Shown here: positions 25,136 through 34,901 of the stretch, one piece after another
Numbering within the stretch: position 1 is the first letter of the stretch
Layout of the letters: every line of letters starts with the position of its first letter
Assembly: GCA_002354055.1 (NCBI GenBank)
Contig: DEKW01000017.1
Span: 5,499-69,498 of the forward strand
Length of the DNA: 64,000 nt
From: Bacteroidales bacterium UBA2712
GTDB taxonomy: Bacteria > Bacteroidota > Bacteroidia > Bacteroidales > Paludibacteraceae
Direction: 5' to 3'
Program-made: the position numbers and the translations under genes
Notes under the pieces: model-generated
What the model was told of the DNA's origin: nothing
The model's input: the letters and a program-made list of their open reading frames with translations, nothing else
The model's database searches: none

Positions 25136-26317
25136 TTATTTCACGTTGTACGAAATACATTTGTAAGCTTCCTCTACTTTGGCAAGCGCTTTTTCCACGT
25201 TCTCATCGGTCGCGAGCACTACGCCGTAGCGGCGGTGTCCGTGAACTTCCGGTTTGCCGAAGATACGCAGCTGTACGCCGGGGATGGCGAGCGCTTTGTC
25301 GAGACCCTCAAAGAGCACCTCTTTACCCTCGCCTTCAATCACGATCGCCTTGCTGGCAGACGGACCGAAGAAACGGATCTCCGGAATCGGCAGACCCAAT
25401 ACCGCACGGGCGTGAAGCGCAAACTCGCTCAGATCCTGACTGATCATCGTCACCATTCCCGTGTCGTGCGGACGCGGGCTGACTTCCGAGAAAATAACTT
25501 CATTCCCGCGGACAAACATCTCCACGCCGAAGATACCGAATCCGCCGAGTGCGTCAGTAACCATCTTTGCAATCCGTTGCGCATCCTTGAGCGCTTGCTC
25601 ACTCATCGCTTGCGGCTGCCAGGACTCGCGGTAATCGCCATCCACCTGGTGGTGACCGATCGGGTTCAGGAATGTCGTTCCGCCGATGTGACGCACGGTC
25701 AGAAGGGTGATCTCATAATCAAAATGAATGAAGCCCTCTACGATCACACGACCGGCTCCGGCGCGACCGCCTTCTTGCGAAGTAGCCCAAGCGGACTCCA
25801 TCTCGCCTTCATTATGAATGGTCGATTGGCCATGGCCCGAAGAGGACATAATAGGCTTCACCACACAAGGGATGCCGATCTCTTTGACCGCAGCGATGAA
25901 CTCGTCGTGATTGTCGGCGAACTTGTAAGGAGCCGTAGGTAACTTCAACTCCTCTGCCGCCAGACGGCGAATCGCCTCACGGTTCATCGTCAGGAATGCA
26001 GCTTTGGCGGTCGGGATAACATGATACCCTTCCTTCTCCAGCTCTACAAGCGTCGGCGTGGCAATCGCCTCCACCTCCGGGATAATCAGAGACGGCTTCT
26101 CCGTCTCAACGATCTCACGCAGACGCGCCCCGTCGAGCATGTTGAAGACATAAGACCGATGCGCAACCTGCATCGCAGGCGCATTCGCGTAACGATCGCA
26201 AGCGATCACTTCCACTCCGAACCGTTGCAGTTCCAAAGTGACTTCTTTTCCTAACTCACCGCTTCCGAGAAGCAGCGCACGCGTGGCGATTTTTGTCAGA
26301 GGAGTTCCAATTTTCAT
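25136..26317 (-). CDS. purT: Formate-dependent GAR transformylase (PurT)
   Basis: 393 aa ATP-grasp enzyme. Makes formyl-GAR from GAR, formate and ATP, replacing the folate-dependent PurN, which is absent from the cluster. Characteristic segments are ALLLGSGELGKEVTLELQRFGVEVIACDRYA near residue 14 (given as a continuous match), KPIMSSSGHGQS near 153, and FSEVSPRPHDTGMVT near 280. A 102-bp AT-rich gap with an 11-bp repeat separates it from folD. I see no consensus promoter in that gap. Confidence 0.96.
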   Translation of the reverse strand: MKIGTPLTKIATRALLLGSGELGKEVTLELQRFGVEVIACDRYANAPAMQVAHRSYVFNMLDGARLREIVETEKPSLIIPEVEAIATPTLVELEKEGYHVIPTAKAAFLTMNREAIRRLAAEELKLPTAPYKFADNHDEFIAAVKEIGIPCVVKPIMSSSGHGQSTIHNEGEMESAWATSQEGGRAGAGRVIVEGFIHFDYEITLLTVRHIGGTTFLNPIGHHQVDGDYRESWQPQAMSEQALKDAQRIAKMVTDALGGFGIFGVEMFVRGNEVIFSEVSPRPHDTGMVTMISQDLSEFALHARAVLGLPIPEIRFFGPSASKAIVIEGEGKEVLFEGLDKALAIPGVQLRIFGKPEVHGHRRYGVVLATDENVEKALAKVEEAYKCISYNVK

Positions 26318-26419
26318 TGTTATATAAATTTATTTGTTTGCGATTTACAAAAAATTCCACCTATTTTAAGGATAAATTTCACACTAAAAGCGCGTGATTA
26401 GCGCGTTATTAGCGCGTTA
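26318..26419. other. AT-rich gap between folD and purT
   Basis: The largest gap inside the nucleotide block. It contains no TAnnTTTG element that I can see on the minus strand. Its folD-proximal end is made of the 11-bp repeat at 26390-26422. Confidence 0.5.
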
Positions 26420-26422
26420 TTA
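26390..26422. repeat. 11-bp tandem repeat GCGCGTKATTA x3 at folD stop
   Basis: GCGCGTGATTA-GCGCGTTATTA-GCGCGTTATTA overlaps the folD stop codon at 26420-26422. It resembles in placement the heptamer repeats at other gene ends. Confidence 0.9.
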
Positions 26423-27268
26423 GCATGTTGTTCGGCTAATGTAACACTGGTATGTATTGCGCATCAGCATAGCGATTGTCATCGGCCCGACGCCTCCCGG
26501 GACAGGAGTGATGGCACCGGCAACTTTCGAAGCGGATTCAAAATCTACATCGCCCACCAGTTTTCCGTCTTCTGTGCGGTTGATTCCTACATCAATAACC
26601 GTGGTGCCCGGCTTAATCATTTCGCCTGTAATCAACCGCGAATGACCGACTGCAACCACTAAAATATCCGCTTCGCGGCATATTTGCGCCAAATCTGCCG
26701 TGCGGCTATGCGCGATGGTAACCGTGCAGTTTTCATCCAAAAGGAGTTTTGCAATCGGTTTGCCGACGATATTACTGCGGCCTACCACCACGGCGTGACG
26801 ACCTGCCAAAGGTGTGTGGGTTTGTTTCAACAGCTCCATGATTCCCATCGGCGTACAAGGCACGATCGCCTTCTGGTTGAGCCATAACTTGGCTACATTC
26901 TCCGGATGGAATCCATCGACATCTTTCTCCGGCGCGATGGCATGAATCACCTCCTGCTCGTCAATATGTTTGGGTAACGGCAGTTGCACGAGGATGCCAT
27001 CCACGGCCTTGTTTTCATTCAAATCCCGAATGATACGAAGCAGTTCCTCCTGGCTCGTCGCCTCCGGAAGAGCTATCAGTTCTCCGTCCATGCCGCAAAA
27101 CTCGGTCGCATTGATCTTACTCCGCACATACGTCTTGCTGGCAGGATTCTCCCCCACAATTATCACATCCAAACGGGGTTTGCGCCCGTTTTTAGCTGCA
27201 AGTTGTTGCACTTGCTCGCGAATCTCTTCTTTGAGATGTTGCGCTATTTGTTTTCCGTCAATTATCAT
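26420..27268 (-). CDS. folD: Methylene-THF dehydrogenase / methenyl-THF cyclohydrolase
   Basis: 282 aa from the ATG at 27268, which forms an ATGA overlap with the purD stop. An in-frame ATG 9 bp upstream would add MGI and is less likely. FolD interconverts folate one-carbon units and yields 10-formyl-THF for PurH. Motifs: VGENPASKTYVRSK near residue 36 (substrate/catalytic Lys), ILVQLPLPKHI near 92, VVVGRSNIVGKPIAKLLL near 160 (NADP) and ITPVPGGVGPMTIAMLM near the end. Confidence 0.97.
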   Translation of the reverse strand: MIIDGKQIAQHLKEEIREQVQQLAAKNGRKPRLDVIIVGENPASKTYVRSKINATEFCGMDGELIALPEATSQEELLRIIRDLNENKAVDGILVQLPLPKHIDEQEVIHAIAPEKDVDGFHPENVAKLWLNQKAIVPCTPMGIMELLKQTHTPLAGRHAVVVGRSNIVGKPIAKLLLDENCTVTIAHSRTADLAQICREADILVVAVGHSRLITGEMIKPGTTVIDVGINRTEDGKLVGDVDFESASKVAGAITPVPGGVGPMTIAMLMRNTYQCYISRTTC

Positions 27269-28515
27269 AATGCCCAATGAGCTATGTCTTTTCTATAAAA
27301 CAAATTCGTACAATGAATCTTTTCGATCTCTTGATACACTTTCTGCTGCGCGTGCCGGACGTCCTCGCCATGCGCAATACACATCAGTACGCGTCCGCCG
27401 TTGGTCAGCAGTTTATCCTCCTGACGTTTGGTTCCCATATGAAGCACCAAGCCGTCAAAATCCGCTACGCCGTTGATCTCTGCGCCTTTGGTATAGGCAC
27501 CCGGATAGCCGCAGGAAGCCATCACAACACCCACCGTAGCCTGCTTGCGCCATTCGATCGTTTCCAACGCCTCGCCTGTAGCGATGGCATGAAAGACTGT
27601 ATAGGCGTCACTCTCCATCAGCGGCAGAACGACTTCCGTCTCCGGATCGCCGAAACGGGCATTGAACTCAATGACCTTGATGCCGTCCTTCGTCTTCATC
27701 AATCCGCCGTAAAGCACGCCGGTAAGCGGTTTGCCTTCTGCTACCATCGCGTCAGCCACCACTTGCAGAATATGCTCTTGTGCCCATTTCTCCTCTTCTG
27801 CAGAGATAAACGGCAGCGGTGTATAAGCGCCCATTCCGCCGGTATTCGGCCCCTTATCGCCATCAAAGACCCGTTTGTGATCCTGACTCAGCGGCATAGG
27901 ATAGACGCGATGGTGATTCACAAAGACCATGAACGAAAATTCCGGGCCTTGCAGGAAATCCTCAATCACCACTTTGCCTTTGCCGAATGCCTCTCCGACC
28001 AACATATCGCGTAAGGTCTCATCCGCTTCTTTCTCGTCCTGCGCAATCACCACTCCTTTTCCGGCGGCAAGGCCGTCGTACTTCAGTACAGCGGGATACG
28101 TGTTCCGCTCGCGGACATACGCCATCGCCTCCTCATAGTTGGCAAAAGAGCGGTAAGCCGCTGTCGGCACATGGTATTTCGCCATCAGCTCTTTCGCAAA
28201 CTCCTTGCTGGCTTCAATCTGGGTGGCAGCTTTCGAATGACCGAAAACAGGAATACCCGCCTCACGGAAAACATCTGCTACACCGGCATTCAAAGCCGCT
28301 TCAGGTCCCACCACGCAGAGATCGACTTTCTGCTCTTTGGCAAATGCCAACAATGCCTCCACCTCCGTATCTTTGATAGCCACACACTCAGCCAACTGCG
28401 CAATACCGGCATTTCCCGGCGCACAGAAGATCGGACCGACTTGTTTACTGCGGCTCAACTGATACACGATGGCGTGCTCACGACCGCCGGATCCTATGAC
28501 GAGTACTTTTTTCAT
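27265..28515 (-). CDS. purD: GAR synthetase (phosphoribosylamine-glycine ligase)
   Basis: 416 aa ATP-grasp ligase joining glycine to phosphoribosylamine. Opens with KVLVIGSGGREHAIVYQL. ATP-grasp residues appear in VLKYDGLAAGKGVVIA near residue 140, and the signature FNARFGDPETEVVLPLM near 285. It lies between purH and folD. The 41-bp gap to purH contains repeated GACGAGT and TTAGTG units. Confidence 0.97.
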   Translation of the reverse strand: MKKVLVIGSGGREHAIVYQLSRSKQVGPIFCAPGNAGIAQLAECVAIKDTEVEALLAFAKEQKVDLCVVGPEAALNAGVADVFREAGIPVFGHSKAATQIEASKEFAKELMAKYHVPTAAYRSFANYEEAMAYVRERNTYPAVLKYDGLAAGKGVVIAQDEKEADETLRDMLVGEAFGKGKVVIEDFLQGPEFSFMVFVNHHRVYPMPLSQDHKRVFDGDKGPNTGGMGAYTPLPFISAEEEKWAQEHILQVVADAMVAEGKPLTGVLYGGLMKTKDGIKVIEFNARFGDPETEVVLPLMESDAYTVFHAIATGEALETIEWRKQATVGVVMASCGYPGAYTKGAEINGVADFDGLVLHMGTKRQEDKLLTNGGRVLMCIAHGEDVRHAQQKVYQEIEKIHCTNLFYRKDIAHWAL

Positions 28516-28518
28516 ACC

Positions 28519-28562
28519 TGACGAGTATATTGGATTAGTGACGAGTGTTTTTTTTATTAGTG
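28519..28562. repeat. TGACGAGT / ATTAGTG repeats between purH and purD
   Basis: TGACGAGT occurs twice and ATTAGTG twice, around a T8 run, across the gap between the purD start and the purH stop. The repeats are imperfect. The region is part of the junction-repeat series. Confidence 0.5.
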
Positions 28563-30119
28563 CTTGAAATGCCGCATACCCGTGAAGAGCATCGGTATCC
28601 GGTGTTGGTTCGCAGCCTCGATACTCTCGCTGTCACGAACACTTCCGCCCGGCTGGACGATGGCGGCGATGCCATATTCCGCGGCGCTCTCAACGCTGTC
28701 GCCAAAGGGGAAGAAACCGTCCGAAGCCATCACCAGATGCGCGGTATGGATATCTTTGCCTTCTGCCGCCAGAGACGCTTGAGCTTGTTTCAATGCAATC
28801 TCCGCCGAACCGACACGGTTCATCTGTCCGGCGCCGACACCGTACGTACGACCGTCTTTAGCCACTACAATCGCATTGGATTTGACGTGTTTCACAATCC
28901 GCCATGCAAACTGCAAATCCGTCATTTGTTCCTCTGTCGGTTTGGTCTCCGTAACGCACATATCGGCCTTCAGGAGCAAAGTCTCTGTATCCTGGTGTTG
29001 CGCCAGAAGACCGCCGTTCACCGACACATACTGCATCTGTTTCGCTGCCAACGGAGACATGTCCACTTCCAGAAGACGCAGGTTCTTCTTCGTCGTCAAT
29101 ACTTCTAACGCTTCGGCGGAGAAAGAAGGCGCCATGATGATTTCCAAAAAGATCGGTTTCATCAATTCCGCCATCTCTTTATTTACCTCGCAGTTGGTCG
29201 CCACAATGCCGCCGAAGATGGATACGGTATCCGCTTCATACGCTTTTTTCCATGCCTCTACCCCGTCCTTTCCGATGGCCGCGCCGCATGGGTTCATGTG
29301 CTTGAGACCGACGCAGAAAGGCGTGTCGCCAAACTCGCGAACGATATTGAGCGCTGCATTGGCGTCTTGGATATTATTGTACGACAGTTCTTTTCCGTGC
29401 AACTGTTTTGCCGAAGCCAATGAATACGGCACGCTCTCCATCGAGGCATAGAATTTCGCATCCTGATGCGGGTTCTCGCCATAGCGCAGACCTTGCTTGA
29501 GGTCGTATTCGAGGAACAGTTTCTCGTTGAGACCTGCCGCTTTGCGCATATACGTCGCGATACACATGTCGTATTCGGCAGTATGGGTATAAGCCTTGGC
29601 GCTCAGCTCGAGCCTCGTCTCTTTTTTGGTGTTGCCTTCCGCCTGAATCTCACTCAAGATGCGGTCATAGTCCGCAGGATCGCAAACGACCGTCACGTCA
29701 TTCCAGTTCTTCGCCGCAGAGCGCAACATCGACGGACCGCCGATATCAATCTTCTCGATAGCCTCCGCCATGGTCGTTCCCTCTTTGGCAATCGTCTGAC
29801 GGAAAGGATAGAGATTGACGCACACAAGGTCGATCAACTCAATGCCGTTCTCTGCCAAAGCCGCCATGTGAGAAGGTTCGTCACGACGCGCAAGAAGGGC
29901 TCCATGCACCTTCGGATGCAAGGTCTTGACGCGGCCGTCGCAGATCTCCGGAAAACCCGTCACTTCGCTTATGCCGATGGTCTTCACACCGCTCTCTTCC
30001 AGCAGTTTTTGCGTACCACCGGTAGCGATGATCTGCCATCCTGCTGCCTGCAGGCCCTTGACGAACTCCACCAAACCGGTCTTATCGCTTACGCTTACCA
30101 ATGCTCTTTTCTGTGCCAT
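28557..30119 (-). CDS. purH: Bifunctional AICAR transformylase / IMP cyclohydrolase
   Basis: 520 aa. The N-terminal IMP cyclohydrolase (MGS-like) domain (residues ~1-200) opens ALVSVSDKTGLVEFVKGL and contains GGTQKLLEESGVKTI. The C-terminal AICAR transformylase holds KQLHGKELSYNNIQDANAAL and the catalytic KHMNPCGAAIG near residue 262. It performs the last two steps to IMP with 10-formyl-THF. It lies 17 bp after purM. Confidence 0.98.
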   Translation of the reverse strand: MAQKRALVSVSDKTGLVEFVKGLQAAGWQIIATGGTQKLLEESGVKTIGISEVTGFPEICDGRVKTLHPKVHGALLARRDEPSHMAALAENGIELIDLVCVNLYPFRQTIAKEGTTMAEAIEKIDIGGPSMLRSAAKNWNDVTVVCDPADYDRILSEIQAEGNTKKETRLELSAKAYTHTAEYDMCIATYMRKAAGLNEKLFLEYDLKQGLRYGENPHQDAKFYASMESVPYSLASAKQLHGKELSYNNIQDANAALNIVREFGDTPFCVGLKHMNPCGAAIGKDGVEAWKKAYEADTVSIFGGIVATNCEVNKEMAELMKPIFLEIIMAPSFSAEALEVLTTKKNLRLLEVDMSPLAAKQMQYVSVNGGLLAQHQDTETLLLKADMCVTETKPTEEQMTDLQFAWRIVKHVKSNAIVVAKDGRTYGVGAGQMNRVGSAEIALKQAQASLAAEGKDIHTAHLVMASDGFFPFGDSVESAAEYGIAAIVQPGGSVRDSESIEAANQHRIPMLFTGMRHFKH

Positions 30120-30136
30120 ATATCGTTTGTATTGAT

Positions 30137-31162
30137 TTATCGAATGATATTTTCTCCTGCGCGGACATGCCCGATAACCTGCGCAAACTCAGCGCTATGG
30201 TCTAGGATGGATAGGACTTTTGTCGCATCTTCCTCCGAAACGGCAAGCACCATTCCGATACCCATATTGAAGATATTGAACATCTCCCGGTGAGGAATGT
30301 TTCCTTTGGATTCCAGGAACTTGAAGATCGGCAGAATCTCCCAGGAGCCTTCCTCAATGTCGAAGCCCTGTCCGGGCAGGAAAATACGGGGTATGTTCTC
30401 ATCAAAACCACCTCCGGTGATGTGCGCCACGCCGTGTACATCCACTTGGCGGATGACCTCCAAAACGGGCTTCACGTAGATTTTCGTCGGCGTGAGAAGA
30501 ACTTCGCCCAACGTCTTTTCGGGATCCAACTCAGGGTATATTTGATGCAGATCCAGATTCGCGTCCTTCACTATTTTTCGTACGAGCGAGAAACCGTTGG
30601 AGTGTACGCCGGAGGAAGAGATACCAATCAGCACATCGCCCACTTTGACTTTGGTGCCATCGATGAGTTTGGACTTTTCTACGACTCCGGTCGTATAACC
30701 CGCGATGTCATATTCGCCATTGGGATACATACCCGGCATTTCTGCCGTCTCGCCTCCTACAAGGGCACATCCGGCCTGGCGGCATCCTTCCGCTACACCG
30801 CTGACGATTGCCTCGACTTGCGCGGGGATGTTATGTCCCACTGCCACGTAGTCCAAGAAGATAAGCGGTTCGGCTCCTTGCGCCAAGACATCGTTCACGC
30901 ACATCGCCACGGCATCAATACCGATGGTGTCGTGTTTGTCCATCGCAAAAGCAATCTTCAGTTTGGTTCCCACGCCGTCTGTTCCGCTAACCAGAACCGG
31001 CTCTTTGATATTCAACGCGGAGAGGTCAAACATGCCTCCGAACGAACCGATCGAACCCATCGAACCTAAGCGTTGGGTAGAACGCACATGCGACTTGATT
31101 CTGCTTACTACCTCGTATCCGGCCTCCAGATTTACGCCGGCTGCCTCGTAATGTTGCGCCAT
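30137..31162 (-). CDS. purM: AIR synthetase (phosphoribosylformylglycinamidine cyclo-ligase)
   Basis: 341 aa, standard length. It has the PurM/PurL-family ATP-binding segments SGTDGVGTKLKIAFAMDKHD near residue 60, GIDAVAMCVNDVLAQGAEPL and VGGETAEMPGMYPNGEYDIA near 138, and HITGGGFDENIPR. It closes the imidazole ring (FGAM to AIR). It lies 15 bp after purL. Its C-terminal codons for ILDHSA share an exact 18-bp sequence with another gene at 46307-46324. Confidence 0.97.
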   Translation of the reverse strand: MAQHYEAAGVNLEAGYEVVSRIKSHVRSTQRLGSMGSIGSFGGMFDLSALNIKEPVLVSGTDGVGTKLKIAFAMDKHDTIGIDAVAMCVNDVLAQGAEPLIFLDYVAVGHNIPAQVEAIVSGVAEGCRQAGCALVGGETAEMPGMYPNGEYDIAGYTTGVVEKSKLIDGTKVKVGDVLIGISSSGVHSNGFSLVRKIVKDANLDLHQIYPELDPEKTLGEVLLTPTKIYVKPVLEVIRQVDVHGVAHITGGGFDENIPRIFLPGQGFDIEEGSWEILPIFKFLESKGNIPHREMFNIFNMGIGMVLAVSEEDATKVLSILDHSAEFAQVIGHVRAGENIIR

Positions 31163-31177
31163 ATTGTAGGATTGTAT

Positions 31178-34100
31178 TTAGTGTTTAAAATAGTTTACTG
31201 CATTTTCGAAGAGCGGCTGGTATTTATTGCCGGCAATGTTCGCAAACACATTTTCTTCATATCGCTCAGTATGCCCCATCTTTCCTAATATCTGGCCGGA
31301 AGGCGAAATAATACCTTCGATGGCGTAGCAGGAGCCGTTGGGATTGTACGGCGATTCCATCGTTGCCTCGCCTGTTTTGGGGTCCGCATAACGGAAAGCA
31401 ACCTGTCCGTTCTCGAAGAGTTGTTTCGCCAATTCTTCGCTCACGACAAATTTTCCTTCTCCGTGGCTGACGGCGATGCTATGCATGTCGCCGAGTTTCA
31501 TGCCTTGGAGCCACGGGCTGTTGATCGTTGATACAGTGGTGGTCACCATCTGCGAGACGTGGCGGTTGATATCGTTTCGGAAAAGCGTCGGGCTCTCTGT
31601 CGTCACTTGTCCTAAATGTCCGTACGGCAGCAGACCGGATTTGACCAGCGCCTGGAAACCGTTGCAGATGCCGAGTATCAAGCCTCCGCGGTCCAAAAGC
31701 GATTCTACCGCACGGCTCACCAGTTTGTTATTAAGCACCGAGACGATAAATTTTGCGGATCCGTCTGGCTCGTCTCCCAAGGAGAATCCGCCGGCTAACA
31801 TCAGTATCTGCGCTTGGTCGATATGCGCCACCATCTCTTCGATAGAAGCAATCACATCCTGCTCTGTCATGTTGCGGAAGATCGTCATCTGCACTTCTGC
31901 GCCCGCCTTGCGCCATGCTTTCGCACTATCGAAATCGCAGTTCGTACCCGGAAAAACAGGGATATAGACAATCGGTTTTTTGCCGTTAAGCGATACGTGC
32001 GCCGGTGTTTCAGGCTGCGCGAGCGGTTTGGACTCAATGCCTTTGGGCAGAAGGTCTTTATGCTGCGGAGTTGCAGTAGCAGCGTACACTTTGTTGAACG
32101 GCGATGTACAAGCCTCATAGAGCGCCTCACGACAAATCTTCTCGCCGTTGATAATCAGGCTGTCGCCATCCGTCACCTGACCCAAGAGAAGGGCATCCGG
32201 GTGCGCTATCGGTTCGGTCGCTTCGACTAAAATGCTGCCATACTGATAGTTATAGAGTTTGTCCTCGTCGATACGGATATCCACGCCTTTCTCGTTACCG
32301 AAAGACATTTTTGCTAATGCCTCTGCCACGCCGCCAAAACCGATGGCGTACGCCGAGACAATCTTTCCGGCATGGATAGCTTCGGTCGTGAACGACCAGA
32401 GTTGTTTCAGTTGATCCGTATCGGGCATGTAGTTTGCGAGCGGCTGATGACGCAGGAGGTAGAGTTTGTCGCCTGCTTTTTTCAAGTCCGTACTGATGAC
32501 TTTATCGGCACCCACGGTTGTAATACCGAAGGCTATTAGGGTTGGCGGCACGGAAATATGTTCAAACGTACCGGACATCGAGTCTTTTCCTCCGATGGAC
32601 GGCAGACCTAAAGCCACCTGCATCTTCAGTGCGCCAAGGAGGGCACTAAGCGGTTTTCCCCAGCTGTGACGACCTGCCATACGTTCAAAATACTCCTGGT
32701 AACTAAAGCGCATATGACTGTAATCCGCGCCGGCTGCAACGACCTTGGCACACGCCTCTACCACCGCATAAGCAGCTCCGTGATACGGACTCCACTCCGC
32801 GAGGAAGGGGTTGTAACCGAACGCCATGACAGAGGCGGTATTGGTGTAACCGTCGGTCGGCAGTTTCTGCACGGAGACTTGGGTCTCGGAGCGTTGCATC
32901 TTTCCGCCAAACGGCATCAACACGGTCGAGCGACCGATGGTAGCATCGAACTCCTCAATGAGACCTTTCTGGCTCGTTACGTTCGGTTGAGCGAGCACGT
33001 GGCACATCTTCTCTTCAGTGGTCGCACCCGGGATATGCTGGCTGAACGGATCTTTGTTCTCCACCGGCAGGATGGTTGCTTTCGCATAGTGTTTAGCGCC
33101 GGCAGAATCGATGAATGCGCGGCTCAAGTCGGCAATTAGTTCACCTTTATAGAACTGCCGCATACGACCCGTGGCGGTCACATCCGCTACGTGCGTTACC
33201 TCAATATTATCTTTCCGGCAGAGTTGTTCGAAGGCCTCTTGGTCTTTTTTCTCCACCACTACTGCCATTCGTTCCTGGGATTCGGAGATTGCCAGTTCCG
33301 TGGGGTTGAGACCCGCGTATTTGGTCGGCACGCGGTCTAAGTAGATATCCAGACCGTCCGCCAACTCTCCAATCGCTACACTCACGCCTCCGGCGCCGAA
33401 GTCATTGGATTTCTTTATTAATTTCGTCACTTCGGGACGACGGAAGAGGCGTTGAATCTTACGCTCTTCGGGTGCGTTTCCTTTCTGCACCTCGCTGCCG
33501 CAGGACTCCAGGGAAGCCTCTGTATGCTCTTTGCTGGAACCCGTGGCACCACCTATACCATCGCGTCCGGTACGTCCGCCAAGAAGGAGGATCACATCGC
33601 CTGCCGCCGGGCTCTCACGACGCACTGCATCGGCCTTAACGGCTCCTACTACAGCTCCCACTTCCAGACGCTTTGCCACATACGAAGGGTGATATATTTC
33701 CCGCACGTGGGTGGTTGCTAAACCGATCTGGTTGCCGTATGACGAATAGCCAGAAGCGGCCTTGCGGGATATAATCTGTTGCGGCAGTTTGCCCGGCAGC
33801 GTCTCGCTCACGGGGGCGTAGATATCTCCGGCTCCGGTCACACGCATCGCCTGATAGACGTACGCACGGCCGGACAGCGGATCACGTATAGCGCCGCCGA
33901 GACAAGTGCTCGCGCCACCGAAAGGCTCTATCTCCGTCGGGTGGTTGTGGGTCTCGTTCTTGAATTGCAGCAACCACCGCTCCGTCTGTCCATCCACATC
34001 CACATCGATGAAGATGGAACAAGCGTTATTCTCTTCGCTGACCTCCATATCGTCCAGCAGGCCTTTCTTCTTCAAGTACCGTGCGCCGATGGTAGCTAAC

Positions 34101-34900
34101 TCCATGAGACACAGCGGTTTGGCTTCGCGGCCTAACTCCGTACGAATATGATGGAAAGCGTTCAGTTCGGATTCTATATCGGCTTTGATGAAAGAGTCCT
34201 CCACCTCGATGTCCTCGAGAATCGTGGTGAACGTCGTGTGGCGGCAGTGGTCAGACCAATAGGTGTCCAATATCCGCAACTCAGTCTCCGTCGGATCACG
34301 ATGTTCCTTCGAGAAATACTCCGCTACGCAAGCGAGGTCATCGGCGTTCATCGCCAGTCCCCACTCTTTGCAGAAAGCGGCATACTGCTCCTTCGGCATA
34401 GCTGTAAACCCGGCTAAGGAAGCGAGCGGCTTAACGTCCGCCGTCTGCTGACGGGAAAGGATGGATAGGTCTTTCTCGCGTGCCTCCACCGCATTGATAT
34501 AGTAGTGGCGAATCTTCGCCATCTCGTCAGCCGTCATTTCGTTCTCGAAGATCAACAGGCGGCTTGAACGGATGTCGATATCGGCATTCGGGTCGATGAG
34601 GTGCACACAATCGATGGCAGAAGAAGCACGTTGGTCAAACTGGCCGGGGATGAATTCCACCGCCAGATACCTCTTGCCGCTGAGGTCCAAGTCCTCCATC
34701 ACCACATCCGTCACCCGCTCGCCAAAGACGCTGTATTTGCTTTGCTCCAGCAGGTCCTTGCTGAATCCAAACAGGTCGTACACGCAAAGATAGCGCATCC
34801 GGCGGATGTGCAACTGCAGGTTCTCGTTCAGCTCGCGACGCAGGCTCTCCGCCTCCACACGAAACCCTTCTCTTTTCTCTACAAAAAGCCTATAGTTCAT
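31178..34900 (-). CDS. purL: FGAM synthase, single-chain PurL
   Basis: 1240 aa, the large fused form found in proteobacteria and Bacteroidota rather than the PurLQS complex. An N-terminal PurS-like region (1-150) and linker are followed by two synthetase halves (TYWSDHCRHTTF near residue 220; FKNETHNHPTEIEPFGGAST near 317; GKDSMSGTFEH near 795). The C-terminal class I glutaminase has its Cys in ILGICNGFQALVKSGLLP near residue 1080. Makes FGAM from FGAR and glutamine. It lies 1 bp after purE. Confidence 0.98.
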   Translation of the reverse strand: MNYRLFVEKREGFRVEAESLRRELNENLQLHIRRMRYLCVYDLFGFSKDLLEQSKYSVFGERVTDVVMEDLDLSGKRYLAVEFIPGQFDQRASSAIDCVHLIDPNADIDIRSSRLLIFENEMTADEMAKIRHYYINAVEAREKDLSILSRQQTADVKPLASLAGFTAMPKEQYAAFCKEWGLAMNADDLACVAEYFSKEHRDPTETELRILDTYWSDHCRHTTFTTILEDIEVEDSFIKADIESELNAFHHIRTELGREAKPLCLMELATIGARYLKKKGLLDDMEVSEENNACSIFIDVDVDGQTERWLLQFKNETHNHPTEIEPFGGASTCLGGAIRDPLSGRAYVYQAMRVTGAGDIYAPVSETLPGKLPQQIISRKAASGYSSYGNQIGLATTHVREIYHPSYVAKRLEVGAVVGAVKADAVRRESPAAGDVILLLGGRTGRDGIGGATGSSKEHTEASLESCGSEVQKGNAPEERKIQRLFRRPEVTKLIKKSNDFGAGGVSVAIGELADGLDIYLDRVPTKYAGLNPTELAISESQERMAVVVEKKDQEAFEQLCRKDNIEVTHVADVTATGRMRQFYKGELIADLSRAFIDSAGAKHYAKATILPVENKDPFSQHIPGATTEEKMCHVLAQPNVTSQKGLIEEFDATIGRSTVLMPFGGKMQRSETQVSVQKLPTDGYTNTASVMAFGYNPFLAEWSPYHGAAYAVVEACAKVVAAGADYSHMRFSYQEYFERMAGRHSWGKPLSALLGALKMQVALGLPSIGGKDSMSGTFEHISVPPTLIAFGITTVGADKVISTDLKKAGDKLYLLRHQPLANYMPDTDQLKQLWSFTTEAIHAGKIVSAYAIGFGGVAEALAKMSFGNEKGVDIRIDEDKLYNYQYGSILVEATEPIAHPDALLLGQVTDGDSLIINGEKICREALYEACTSPFNKVYAATATPQHKDLLPKGIESKPLAQPETPAHVSLNGKKPIVYIPVFPGTNCDFDSAKAWRKAGAEVQMTIFRNMTEQDVIASIEEMVAHIDQAQILMLAGGFSLGDEPDGSAKFIVSVLNNKLVSRAVESLLDRGGLILGICNGFQALVKSGLLPYGHLGQVTTESPTLFRNDINRHVSQMVTTTVSTINSPWLQGMKLGDMHSIAVSHGEGKFVVSEELAKQLFENGQVAFRYADPKTGEATMESPYNPNGSCYAIEGIISPSGQILGKMGHTERYEENVFANIAGNKYQPLFENAVNYFKH

Positions 34901-34901
34901 A